Source of the DNA: JACCZX01 sp963807155
GTDB taxonomy: Bacteria > Pseudomonadota > Gammaproteobacteria > Burkholderiales > Burkholderiaceae_F
DNA: 64,000 nt
Direction of reading: 5' to 3'
Assembly (NCBI GenBank): GCA_963807155.1
Contig: CAWEAZ010000008.1
Span: 53,824 to 117,823, forward strand
Position numbers and translations under genes: made by a program. The notes under the pieces were generated by a model. That model saw only the letters and a program-made list of their open reading frames with translations. It was not told where the DNA came from and made no database searches. The number at the start of each line of letters is the position of its first letter. Positions within the stretch are counted from its first letter, which is position 1. Below, one piece after another: positions 1 through 8,670 of this stretch.

Positions 1-839
1 GGCAGGACACCGAAACCCGCGCGGCGAAACCGGCGTGTCAGCAGCGAGTCGAGCCAGGCGGGTTTGATCGGACGGCGAACGAACCAGAAGCGGCCACGCG
101 CGTGCGGGTAGAGGTCGAGGACCGCTGCGGTGGCGACCTCGAAATTGCCGAAGTGGCCGGTGAGCACCAGAACACCCTTGCCCTGCGCGAGCGCCGACTC
201 GAGCGCCTGAAGATTTTCGACGCGCACCATCGCCGCGCGGCGCGCTGCCGGCATCAATGGGAACCAGAGCAATTCGAGCACGAGTCGCCCGAGGTGTGAG
301 TAATGGGCCTGCGCGAGCCGCGTGATCTCCTCGTCGGGCACCGCGTCACCGTAGACGCGCCGCAGATTCTCGAGGATCACGCGGCGGCGGATGGGCAACA
401 GGCGGTACAGCAGCTTGCCGGCAGATGACGGTTCCGCGTGCGACGGCTCAGCGAGTGCTACCGCTGAAGCGCTGGTCCGGTCATGGGTCAGCGAGAGCGC
501 GATCGCCTTGACGCGGTTGCGGGCGAGGACGTCTAGTGCGTTGGGACTGCACACGACCCGCGGCGCGCCGTAGTTGTCGCGCGTGACGGCGAAATCGGCC
601 TGACCGAGTTTCCCGAGCGCGGTCTCGCGCGGAAAGAGCTTGATGCAGGCTTCCTTCGCGGCAAAGCGCGCGGCGAGGCTCGCCGCCCGCCCCGGCCCCT
701 CGCCGGCGTCGCGCAACTCCTCGGCAGAGAAGAGCTTCGCCAGATCCGTCGTTGGCGTCTCGCGCAGCAGCCGCTCGACGCGCGCGATCTCCACCGTGTC
801 GATGCCGCAGCGACCGGTGGCCTTGGCGCCGTCCGCCAC
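1..839 (-). CDS. 4'-phosphopantetheinyl transferase fused to LpxL-like acyltransferase (partial)
   Basis: The open frame runs from a GTG at 839 past the left edge, so the C-terminus is missing. Residues 1-135 look like an AcpS-type phosphopantetheinyl transferase: GIDTVEI with D14 and RFAAKEA with E63 are the metal and CoA-binding acidic residues of that fold. It would activate the acyl carrier protein encoded in the same operon. After a short linker, residues from about 145 on match the LpxL/HtrB lysophospholipid or lipid A acyltransferase family, with the HX4E catalytic box in GHFGNFE (H229, E234). The acyltransferase half lacks the N-terminal membrane helix usual in LpxL, which fits a fusion. 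The start lies 5 bases after the stop of the ketosynthase-like gene. I read the linker codon by codon and saw no stop. A lost stop through an indel remains possible, given how many indels this sequence has. Confidence 0.75.
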   Translation of the reverse strand, partial: MADGAKATGRCGIDTVEIARVERLLRETPTTDLAKLFSAEELRDAGEGPGRAASLAARFAAKEACIKLFPRETALGKLGQADFAVTRDNYGAPRVVCSPNALDVLARNRVKAIALSLTHDRTSASAVALAEPSHAEPSSAGKLLYRLLPIRRRVILENLRRVYGDAVPDEEITRLAQAHYSHLGRLVLELLWFPLMPAARRAAMVRVENLQALESALAQGKGVLVLTGHFGNFEVATAAVLDLYPHARGRFWFVRRPIKPAWLDSLLTRRFRRAGFGVL

Positions 840-844
840 TTACA

Positions 845-2122
845 TCACTCCGCGGTGGCGCGAACTACAAGCGCAACATTCGTGCCGCCAAATCCGCGCG
901 ATAGGACGAGCGCGACGTCGCTGCGCGGCGCCTGCTCCGAGGCTGATACGGTCAGCCCCGCGCACGCCGGGTCGAGCCGCTCGCAGCGCCGCGATGCCCG
1001 GCACCGTCCGCGCGCGCAATGCCGCGAGTGCCAGGACCGTCTCGATGATTCCCGACGCGGCGAGCAAATGGCCGAACGCCCACTTAAACGCGGTCACCGG
1101 CGGGGCCGTTGCGCCGAAGATCGTACGTAGCGCGCGTGCTTCCGACACATCGCCCTGCCGAGTGCCGTTGCCGTGCGCAACGATCATTCCGACATCGGCG
1201 GCGCCAAGTCCAGAGTCCTCGAGTGCGAGCGCGATCGCCTGCGCGAGCCCCTCGCCGTCGTCGCGGATCGGCAGCAACCCTTCGCTTTCGGCCGCGCAGC
1301 CGCTGCCCAGGATCTCGCCAAACACGGGGGCGCCACGCTCGGCCGCCGAGTGTGCGGTCTCGATGACCAGCGCCGCCGCGCCCTCGCCCATCGCGCTACC
1401 GCTGCGATCGACGTCGAACGGTCGCAGCGCGGCTTCGGTCAGCAACCCGACGCCGTGGTAGTAGAGCACCATCTGCGGCTCGATCGACGCGTCGTGACCC
1501 ACCGCGACAGCGCGCTCGCATTCGCCGGTCCGCAGCGCCTGCGCCGCCTCGATGATCGCGAGCGAGCCGCTCGATACTGTGATTCGTGATGCACGCATTC
1601 GGACCCTTGATGCCGTGCCGAATCCCGACATGGCAGAGCACGTTGTTCGGCAGCGACCGCAGCAGCCACATCGGGCTGACCGTGGCGTCGAGTTCGCGTC
1701 CGAAAGCCGCGAGACTCGCCGTTGGCCGACGCAAGCAGCGGGAAAAAATCGTACTGGTTTTGGTAGCCGCCACCACCCGAGCCGACATAGATGCCCGTGG
1801 CGTCATTGAAATGCGCCTGAGCGTCCGGATCGAGTGCATCGCGATGCGCGGCGAACCCGGCTGCCTCGATCGCCTGGCCGCCAGCGTAGATGCCGAACAC
1901 GTCGGTGCGCCGGATGAGCTTGAAAAGCTTCCGGTCGTTGAGCAGCGCGCCCGGGTTGAAGTCGGCGACCTCGGCCGCGGCCTGCACCGGCCATCGCGAT
2001 GCGTCCCATTGCGCGATCGGCGTGATCGCCGACTGGCCGGAACGAACTGCCGCGAGGATCTCCGCCGGCTTCTTGCCTGCGCCGCAGATCGCGCCCGTTC
2101 CGGTGATAACAATGCGCTGCAT
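845..2122 (-). CDS. ketosynthase-like subunit (KS-beta/chain-length-factor type), frame-shifted in sequence
   Basis: This is a thiolase-fold beta-ketoacyl-ACP synthase homologue of about 425 residues, opening with RIVITGTGAICGAGKKP. Its parts lie in different frames, with shifts near 1720, 1578 and 950. Bridged, it has the family's full length and ends in the typical GFGGTNVALVVRATAE at 845. The second and third catalytic-site motifs are present (AHGNGT and FKWAFGHLLAASG). The nucleophile region reads GPNACITNH and then about VSSGSLA, so no Cys sits at the expected position; the only nearby Cys is five residues early. It is therefore probably a non-condensing partner of the upstream ketosynthase. 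One shift falls right beside this site, so the exact residue is uncertain. It sits 12 bases after the KS-alpha gene and just before the PPTase-acyltransferase. Confidence 0.75.
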
Positions 2123-2134
2123 GAGGTCGATCCG

Positions 2135-3451
2135 TTAGCCGTTGGAGGCGGGCCGGCCGTCGACCTCCTCCGGGTTGCGGAGGACGATGCAGCTGTTCGA
2201 GCCGCCGAACCCGAGCGAGTTGGACATCGCGATCCGGACGCGTCGCCGGCGCGCGCTCGCGGACGACGTCGACGTCGCAGTCCGGATCGAGCTCGCGCAG
2301 GTTCGCGTTGATGGGCAACGCGCCGTGCCGGATCGCGAGCGCGCAGACCGCGGCCTCGACCGCGCCCGCCGCCGCAATCAGGTGCCCCATAACGCTCTTG
2401 GTCGAGCTGACCGCGACCCGCTTCGCGCCTGCGCCGAACACCACGTTGACCGCCGCGCACTCGCTGCGGTCGTTCATCGGCGTGGAGGTGCCGTGCGCGT
2501 TCAGGTAGTCCACTTCGTCCGAGCCGCGCGTCGGCGTCGCCGAGCGCCTGCCGCATCGCCTGGATCGGCCCGTCGCCCGACGGATGCGAGTCGGTGATGC
2601 GGTAGCTCGACAGCGAGTTGCCGTCGCCTGCCAGCTCGGCGTAGATGCTCGCTCCGCGCCGGCGCGCCGATTCCCACTCCTCGAGGACGAGGAAGCCCGG
2701 CGCCTTCGCCGAGCACGAACCCGTTGCGCGTCGCGTCGAACGGCCGGCTCGCGCGCTCGGGTGTCTCGTTGTCGGGCGACACTGCGTTCAGCAGGCAGAA
2801 TCCGCCGAGGCCAACCGGGTTGATCATCGAATCGAAGCCGCCGGTGAGCACGCGGTCGGCGGCGCCGCGCCGGATCAGCTTCATTGCGGTTCCGACGCGC
2901 CTGTCCGCCGGACGCGCACGCGGTGTGAACCGACGTCGCATAGCCGCGGATGCCGAAGCGGCGAAGCAGCAGCGCAACGCCCGCGGTCGCCTGGCTGCGG
3001 CAGAACGCCATCGGATCGCCCGCCGAGCCCTCGGTCGGCAGGCGATCGGTGTCGAGTTCGCCGCCGGGCGCCGCGCGGCGCTGCACGTCCGCGAGATCGT
3101 CGAAGGCGACGCCCATCATGCCGGTGCCGACGACGCAGCCCCAGCGTGCCGCGTCGCTCGCGCCGGACGGACGCCTGCGTCGCGCATCGCCTGCTCGGCG
3201 GCCGCCAGCGCGAAGCGGTGCGAGCGGTTCGCGAACTTGAGGAGCTTGCGGTCGTCGATCGCGCGGTCGAGGTCGAAGCCTTTCACCTCGGCGGCGATTC
3301 GCACCGGGAACCCGCTCGCGTCGAACAGGCTGATCGGTGCGACACCGCTCTTGCCCGCGAGCAGGGCGTTCCACGTCGCGGGGACATCGAGCCCGACCGG
3401 AGTCACGAGACCCAGCCCGGTGATTGCGACCCGGCGTCGCGGTGAGGTCAT
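2135..3451 (-). CDS. beta-ketoacyl-ACP synthase (KS-alpha, FabF-like), frame-shifted in sequence
   Basis: Condensing enzyme of the operon, 438 residues once bridged. It starts RRRVAITGLGLVTPVG. The full catalytic triad is visible: Cys in HTACASGG, His in NAHGTSTPMND and the Lys/His motif KSVMGHLIAAAGAVEA, ending SNSLGFGGSNSCIVL. Reading it needs shifts near 3160, 2915, 2705, 2525 and 2245; these cancel so that start and stop are in frame. Its ATG overlaps the stop of the dehydratase gene (ATGA), implying coupled translation. It should extend an ACP-bound acyl chain with malonyl-ACP, probably as a heterodimer with the Cys-less partner. Five indels in 1.3 kb is heavy, but every conserved block survives, which favours sequencing error over decay. 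Confidence 0.8.
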
Positions 3452-4284
3452 GGGCGGCCCGCGAGACGATCTCGAGCCGGCCGGTCGCGACCGGCTTGCC
3501 GCCGACGCGTGCGGTAAGGCTTGCGATCGAGGTTGCTGCGTCCAGAGGCTGCAGCCCGATCTGGATCTCGACCACTTGGCCCGGTGCGATGAATGAGCGC
3601 ATCTTCACATCCGTCACGCGCGACGGAGTGAGGAGCACGCCGCGGGTGCGCCTGAGTCGCTGCAAGTTGGAGCGCGAGTTCGATTTGCTGGTCGAGCAGC
3701 AGCGTGCCGGGAAACACCGGGCGGCGCGGAAAATGGTCGCCGAAGAATGATGCGGACTCCGGAACCTGCAGCGTCGCGGTCAGCGACTTGCCCGGCACGC
3801 GGTCGATCACTGTTACCTCTTGCTGCGGCAGCGCCCGGATGCGCGCAGCAGGCGCGCCGGGACCGCAAAGCACTTCGAAATCACTCTGCATCATCTCCGG
3901 CGCGTCGAACTCTTCCATCGGCAGCATCGGCGCGACGCAATTCCGGAGCTCGACCACCGCGCCACCGTCTACGCGGGCCGAGCCGCCGTAGGCGATTGCA
4001 TCTTCGTCACAGGTTTCGAGCGCCACTGCAAGATCGAGGGTCTGTCCTGCGGTCACGCCGCCGAAGAACAGCGCCTCGCTGGCGAGACCGGCAACCGGGC
4101 GGCGGCGGAAACCGAAATGAGACATCGCGACCCATGCGGCGAGCTGTCCAATCGCTTCAGAGACCAGACACGCTGGAAAGTGGGGCAGATGAGCCGGGAT
4201 CGCGTAGTGTCCCGCAGCGCGCGCACCTGGTTCGAGTTTCGTGATCCGATCGACAAAGGAGAAGGCGCTGAACCGCTCGGCCAT
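3448..4284 (-). CDS. double-hotdog 3-hydroxyacyl-ACP dehydratase-like protein
   Basis: A 278-residue protein with two hotdog halves of the FabA/FabZ type. The first half contains HLPHFPACLVSEAIGQLAAW and the second GDHFPRRPVFPGTLLLDQQ, equivalent to the FabZ HFPGxPxxPG helix motif with a His and an acidic residue at the active site. The conserved C-terminal stretch (GVLLTPSRVTDVKMRSF, later VGGKPVATGRLEIVSRA) lies in another frame between about 3655 and 3470, so two compensating shifts are needed; start and stop share a frame. The likely role is dehydration of 3-hydroxyacyl-ACP, the position held by fabZXL in rhizobial acpXL clusters. Single-domain FabZ has about 150 residues, so the duplication makes this a different subfamily. 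The stop overlaps the KS start by 4 bases. Confidence 0.7.
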   Translation of the reverse strand: MAERFSAFSFVDRITKLEPGARAAGHYAIPAHLPHFPACLVSEAIGQLAAWVAMSHFGFRRRPVAGLASEALFFGGVTAGQTLDLAVALETCDEDAIAYGGSARVDGGAVVELRNCVAPMLPMEEFDAPEMMQSDFEVLCGPGAPAARIRALPQQEVTVIDRVPGKSLTATLQVPESASFFGDHFPRRPVFPGTLLLDQQIELALQLAATQAHPRRAPHSVARDGCEDALIHRTGPSGRDPDRAAASGRSNLDRKPYRTRRRQAGRDRPARDRLAGRP

Positions 4285-4310
4285 CCCATCCGCCCCTCGC
4301 CAGCCGCCGG

Positions 4311-4736
4311 TCAGTGCGCCTGCGCTGCGCGCTGCGCGCGCACGACCGTTTTACAGAAGGTTGCTGGCGTGAACAGGCGTGGAATGTCGGCACTCTTCAT
4401 CGGCGAGCGGAAGCGATCGGCCGGAACCTCGCTCAGGAACTCCTTGAGCCGCTTCAGACCCACGTCGGTGACCAGGCCTTTTTGCTCGAACTCCGACTCG
4501 GGCAAATCGCCGCGCGCGTCCTCGACGATCTTGCCGCGCGGAATCTTCACGCCGAATGCGCGCTCGAGGCGGAACACGAGATCGAGGAAGTCGATCGACT
4601 CCGCGTCCAGACCTTCGATCAACGGCACGTCGAGCTTGACATCTCCCGCATCGGCGCCAAGCGCGTCGGCGATGATCTGGGCGACCTTCGGGTAAACCGT
4701 TGCGATCTCTTCCTTGGTGATTTCTTCTTGTGCCAT
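4311..4736 (-). CDS. AcpXL-like acyl carrier protein with C-terminal extension
   Basis: A 141-residue acyl carrier protein. The phosphopantetheine attachment serine is S47 in GLDAESIDFLDLVFRLE. The sequence following it (FGVKIPRGKI, later EFEQKGLVTDVGLKRLKEFL) resembles AcpXL, the specialised carrier for very-long-chain fatty acids in rhizobia, more than housekeeping AcpP. Ordinary ACPs have about 80 residues and AcpXL about 92; here roughly 45 further residues, rich in Arg and Lys, follow the four-helix domain. The ATG at 4736 was chosen over upstream codons because GAGTAATGAGG sits in front of it and it clears the neighbouring stop at 4742. The PPTase at the end of the same operon is the obvious activating enzyme. 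Confidence 0.85.
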   Translation of the reverse strand: MAQEEITKEEIATVYPKVAQIIADALGADAGDVKLDVPLIEGLDAESIDFLDLVFRLERAFGVKIPRGKIVEDARGDLPESEFEQKGLVTDVGLKRLKEFLSEVPADRFRSPMKSADIPRLFTPATFCKTVVRAQRAAQAH

Positions 4737-4741
4737 CCTCA

Positions 4742-5499
4742 TTACTCCATCTTGAACCCACCATCCACGTGAAGCACCTGGCCGGTGATGTAATCGGCGT
4801 ACTTCGACGCGAGGAACCATACGGCGTGCGCGACGTCCTGCGGTTGGCCAAATCGCCGCAGCAGGATGCGTGACTTTACCTCGTCGCCGGCGCGATCGCG
4901 GATCTCCTGTGACATCTCGGTCTCGATGACCCCGGGCGCCACGCAGTTCACGTTGATCCTGCGCGGGGCGAGCTCGACTGCAAGCGCCCGCGTCAACGCG
5001 TTAATGGCGCCCTTGCTCGCAGCGTAATTCGTCTGGCCGCGCCCGCCTTTCTCACCGGAAACCGAGCTCACGTTGACGATCTTCCCGGCGCGCTGAGCGA
5101 TCATGTGCGGCACGACCGCGCGCGTTACGTTGAACACGCCACCCACGTTCGTGTCGAGCACTATCTGCACGTCCGCGACCTCGAGTAGCCCAAGGAGGTT
5201 ATCCCGGGTGACTCCTGCGTTATTCACGAGGACGTCGACGCGACCGCAACGGTCGACCGTGCGTTCCACCGCCGCCTCGCACGCCGCCGCATCGGTGACG
5301 TCCACCTGCTCGGCCGCGATCTTGTTTCCCGCGGTGCGCCCGGCTTCGACCGCTTCGGCTGCGGCGGCAGAGTTGTCACGGTAGAAGAACACGACGTCGG
5401 CGCCGTCAGCGGCAAGAGTTCGACGATGGAGCGTCCGATGCCGCGGCTGCCGCCCGTCACGATGACCGTCTTTCCCGCGAGTCCCGAGTCGCCGATCAC
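4742..5499 (-). CDS. 3-oxoacyl-ACP reductase (FabG-like SDR), one frameshift
   Basis: Short-chain dehydrogenase that would reduce 3-oxoacyl-ACP with NADPH. Bridged length is about 252 residues. Visible motifs are the dinucleotide-binding TGGSRGIGRSI near the N-terminus, NNAGVTRDNL, the catalytic serine in VNVSSVSGEKGG, YAASK (YxxxK) and the C-terminal GGFKME, all typical of FabG. A shift near 5415 separates the first 30 residues from the rest, and the length is not a multiple of three. The GTG start at 5499 is preceded by GAGGTAACGC, a good ribosome-binding site. It lies 8 bases after fabL and 5 before the ACP gene. Confidence 0.85.
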
Positions 5500-5507
5500 G
5501 CGTTACC

Positions 5508-6266
5508 TCATCCGGAGATCGCGAATCCGCCGTCTACGAACAGCGTGTGCCCGTTCACCATACCGGCCTCCGGCAGGCAGAGGAGGTAGACCGCACCGGC
5601 GACGTCCTCAGGCGTCAGGGTTGGTCCGGCGGGCGTGCGCTGTGCGAACGACGCGAGCAGATCTTCGCGGTTGGGAAAGTACTGCAGTGCATCGGTGTCG
5701 ACCACGCCCGCGCTGACCGCGTTCACGCGGATCCCGCGCGGTCCGAGCTCCTGCGCCAGCGTGCGGACCAGAGATTCGAGCGCGGCCTTCGACGCCCCAA
5801 TGAACCCGTAACCCGGCATCGCTCGCTGCGCGCCGAGGCTCGACATCGCGATGATTCGGCCACCGTGTGGCATCAGCGGTACCGCGCGCTGCGCGAGAAA
5901 ATTGAGTGCCAGCGCATTGGTCTCCATGCACCAGCGCCAGTGCTTGAGCGCCATCTCGGTCGTCGGCCGCAGCACTCCGCTCGCGGCATTGCTCACGATA
6001 ATGTCGACGCGATCGAAGTGACGCTGCAGCTCGACGAAGAGCTCGTCCACGCTATCGGGCATCGCGACGCTTGCCTTGATCGCGACCGCGCGCCGGCCGA
6101 GTGCGCGGATCTCGGCGCACAGGGCCTCGGCCTCTTCGTGGCTGTTGTAGTAGTTCGCCGCCACGTCGCAGCCCGCGGCGGCGAGCTTCAGCGCGATCGC
6201 GCGGCCGATGCCGCGGGCGGCGCCGGTTACGAGTGCGATCTTTCCGACGAGCGGAGCGGACATCAT
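5508..6266 (-). CDS. fabL: enoyl-ACP reductase III (FabL-like)
   Basis: A 252-residue SDR-family enoyl-ACP reductase that completes the elongation cycle by reducing trans-2-enoyl-ACP. It carries the family's recognisable blocks: VTGAARGIGRAIA, SNAASGVLRPTTEM, MSSLGAQRAMPGYGFIGASK with the Tyr-x6-Lys spacing of enoyl reductases, DTDALQYFPNREDLL and the VDGGFAISG end. These match the Bacillus FabL type much better than FabG. Its presence matters for interpreting the operon, because a set with an enoyl reductase makes saturated chains, unlike aryl-polyene clusters, which lack one. It is intact, with an ATGATG start; the hydrolase gene upstream ends 10 bases before it. Confidence 0.85.
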   Translation of the reverse strand: MMSAPLVGKIALVTGAARGIGRAIALKLAAAGCDVAANYYNSHEEAEALCAEIRALGRRAVAIKASVAMPDSVDELFVELQRHFDRVDIIVSNAASGVLRPTTEMALKHWRWCMETNALALNFLAQRAVPLMPHGGRIIAMSSLGAQRAMPGYGFIGASKAALESLVRTLAQELGPRGIRVNAVSAGVVDTDALQYFPNREDLLASFAQRTPAGPTLTPEDVAGAVYLLCLPEAGMVNGHTLFVDGGFAISG

Positions 6267-6276
6267 GCGTCGTGTG

Positions 6277-7329
6277 CTAGTGCTGCGGCGCGAGTGCGCG
6301 CCTGGCGCGGATCAGCCGCTGAGCCTCGATCACCCAGTGCTTCTTGATGCTGAACCATACGTCGGCGGCCCAGAGTGCGTTGTCGGTCGAGCCGGTCACC
6401 TCCGGCATGGGGCTCACCTCGCCCGGCCGATAGGCGTTGATCCAGTCACGCATCGCTTCCTCGCGCGCAAGGTGCGAAGTCGACGCGACGGTGACGTGGG
6501 AGTATTCGGCGGGAAGGCGAACGTTGCGCACCGTCGCGCTGCCGTTGCTCCGGAAGTTCGAGGCTCCGCTAGAGAAATCCCACGCGACCATGTCGACCCC
6601 GATCGTATATCCGGTGAACTCCTCCACGGTGTCCGGGATCGTACGCAGCCGGGGTGCCATCGACCATTGGTTGGGAAGCATCAACGCCGCGCCGCCGGCG
6701 CCCACGACCGACACGTAACCCACTCGCAGACCGACGACCGGACGCTCGCGGCCGGTCATGGGATCGATGATGGTGGTGCGGTCCTCAGCGGCATCAGTCA
6801 GTGGGTTCCAGACTTGGATTCTGTCGCTGAACGCGCCGGCGAACTCATAGAGCACTTTGACCGCCTGGATTCCGCCCTGGCTGTGGCCGATCAGCATCGG
6901 CGTCATCCCCTCCTGCTCGTAGTACCAGGCGATTACGCCCGCGATCTGACTGCTTGGCTCGTACGGCGTGTGGGAGAGACGGCCGTCTCCGGGGTGTCGG
7001 ATCTTCGCTTCGGGATATCCCATGCGTGTCAGGAAGCGCGAGAACGACTCCATCACCACGTGCACAGGATAGATGCCTCCGTGCAAGTTAAGGATGCGCG
7101 GCGTGGGGCCGGCTGCGAGGATCCGGCGCACATCGTCGTCGCTGACTCGCGTGGGATCGAGTGCGAGGACACGGTCCTCGAGCTCCGAGCCCATCTCGAA
7201 CGACCTCATGACGGTGAGCTGCTGCAGATCCCGCGTTTGGATCCGGCTGGCGGTTCCAACGGGGCGCGTTGCGCACCCTGCAGCGGCGAGCGCGAGCACG
7301 ATCAGGAGAGCGGCGCTCAGGTGGCGCAA
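6277..7329 (-). CDS. secreted alpha/beta hydrolase lipoprotein (lipase-like), paralogue 1
   Basis: A 350-residue protein with a lipoprotein signal (hydrophobic stretch, then AAAGC, Cys19), so it probably sits in a periplasm-facing membrane. The nucleophile elbow is GHSQGG with S150, and ILNLHGG upstream resembles the oxyanion strand of lipases. It is clearly paralogous to the product at 8671-9735: both share RVLALDP, MGYP, the GHSQGG block, VWNPLTD and the final H/Q-W-EAQRLIRA. A role in cleaving or transferring an acyl ester made by the operon is inferred from context. The gene overlaps the WS/DGAT-like gene by 13 bases and is intact. Confidence 0.75.
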   Translation of the reverse strand: MRHLSAALLIVLALAAAGCATRPVGTASRIQTRDLQQLTVMRSFEMGSELEDRVLALDPTRVSDDDVRRILAAGPTPRILNLHGGIYPVHVVMESFSRFLTRMGYPEAKIRHPGDGRLSHTPYEPSSQIAGVIAWYYEQEGMTPMLIGHSQGGIQAVKVLYEFAGAFSDRIQVWNPLTDAAEDRTTIIDPMTGRERPVVGLRVGYVSVVGAGGAALMLPNQWSMAPRLRTIPDTVEEFTGYTIGVDMVAWDFSSGASNFRSNGSATVRNVRLPAEYSHVTVASTSHLAREEAMRDWINAYRPGEVSPMPEVTGSTDNALWAADVWFSIKKHWVIEAQRLIRARRALAPQH

Positions 7330-8630
7330 GCTTCGGCCTCCTCTAGGCTTTCGATGCAGCGCTCGAACCCAGCTATGACGCTGTCAATGTCCGCGCGCGA
7401 AAACGCCGCGGTGCGGAACGACACTCCGATGTGGAGCGTATTGCGCGCGGTAGTGACAGCAAGTACCAGCGGACACAGCGGCCCGGTAGAAACCGCCCTG
7501 ATGTAATCGGGCGGCTGCACCGCGTCCGCCCCACTCATTGCCCACAGGGCGTCAACGTTGAGGGGTGTTACACCGCCCCACGACGCATAGTGCTTGGCGA
7601 AGAAGCGCTGGCGGTGGCGGACTGAGAGAAAGCGCCACATCAGGCTTGAAAGGCTGAGCGCCACGATCGTTTGCAGGTAGAGCTTGTGCCGTTTGATCCG
7701 CGTCGTCTCAGCATGCACGTACTGCACCAGCTCGCGCAGCCCGATGCCCTCGGGTACCGGATGGGCAACGCGGAACGATGCCAGGAATTGTCCGAATGTG
7801 CGCCGCGGGTCGGCGCCGAAGTCGCCGCGGGCATTGACGATCGACGCCACTGCGAGCTCCCGTCGCCGTCGTTCAAACCGACGACCGGTGGCCAGCGGCG
7901 ACAGCGCCTGCAGCAGACTGGCGAGGAAAAGATCGTTGATGGTCACGCCCCAGGCCTTGCCTGCCCGTCGGAGTGCGGCGAGCTGGCTTGACCCGAGCTT
8001 CGCGTAGGCGAACGCGTTATGAGGTTCATCGTTGCGATAACGCGGCCGGAACGAGCGGCGCCCGAGGGCGACAAGGTGAGGCATGCCGAACAGGCCACGC
8101 AGAAACGCCACGGGATGGCGCACGATCAAGCCGCGGTACGTCGGCGGATAAAGGTCCGGCGCAGGATCGCGGAACTCGCGACGGTGCGTCGCGGAACAGG
8201 CGTCCGTGATCCCCTTGAGCAGCTGCGCGATCGAATCGCCGCCGGCGATAAAGTGATCGTAGGCGATGCCGAGGTGGAACGAGTCCTCAGCACTCACCGC
8301 GAAGAAGCGGAACGGATTCGTTCGACTCTGGTGCGGGAAGGGGGCATTGAGCTCGCGTTCGATTGCGCTGCATACGACGGCGAATGGATCCTGTGCGCCC
8401 GCCAGAAATTCGATAACTACCTGCGCAGGGCCCCCTTCGTAGCGAAACCGGCGTCCCTCGGCATCGACAACGAGCCCGGTCAAACCGTACGCCTCTAGCT
8501 GCCGGGCGATTGTCTCAGCAAGTTGCTGCTCCACCAGAGGATGAGGGATCTTGACCACGTGCACACCCGAATACGGGTGAAGGTCGGACCAGCGAAGCAT
8601 CATCCGCTGGAAAAGGTTCAGCCGGCCCAA
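7317..8630 (-). CDS. WS/DGAT- or condensation-like acyltransferase
   Basis: A 437-residue member of the chloramphenicol acetyltransferase/condensation fold. The site equivalent to HHxxxDG reads AYDHFIAGGDS: the catalytic His is kept but the structural Asp position is Gly, with an Asp two residues later. Other supports are the N-terminal FQRMMLRWSDLHP, VTINDLFLASLLQAL, and a C-terminal WGGVTPLN and THIGVSF-like block. Members of this fold transfer acyl groups from CoA or ACP to hydroxyl or amino acceptors, so it may esterify the operon's product. No signal peptide is visible, so it is probably cytoplasmic. It lies between the two paralogous hydrolases. Confidence 0.6.
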   Translation of the reverse strand: MGRLNLFQRMMLRWSDLHPYSGVHVVKIPHPLVEQQLAETIARQLEAYGLTGLVVDAEGRRFRYEGGPAQVVIEFLAGAQDPFAVVCSAIERELNAPFPHQSRTNPFRFFAVSAEDSFHLGIAYDHFIAGGDSIAQLLKGITDACSATHRREFRDPAPDLYPPTYRGLIVRHPVAFLRGLFGMPHLVALGRRSFRPRYRNDEPHNAFAYAKLGSSQLAALRRAGKAWGVTINDLFLASLLQALSPLATGRRFERRRRELAVASIVNARGDFGADPRRTFGQFLASFRVAHPVPEGIGLRELVQYVHAETTRIKRHKLYLQTIVALSLSSLMWRFLSVRHRQRFFAKHYASWGGVTPLNVDALWAMSGADAVQPPDYIRAVSTGPLCPLVLAVTTARNTLHIGVSFRTAAFSRADIDSVIAGFERCIESLEEAEACAT

Positions 8631-8670
8631 CTTCCCCGCCCTGTGTCTGACCCCGCGTGTGCAGTCCTTG

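Noticed and set aside
640..1461. Plus-strand frame opposite the ketosynthase-like gene
   Set aside because: Ser/Arg/Ala-rich composition and no family signature; the minus strand carries conserved ketosynthase motifs throughout.
1803..3665. Single 620-codon minus-strand frame through the dehydratase and ketosynthases
   Set aside because: It picks up conserved pieces of three genes between stretches of Arg-rich nonsense; it is produced by frameshifts, not by a real protein.
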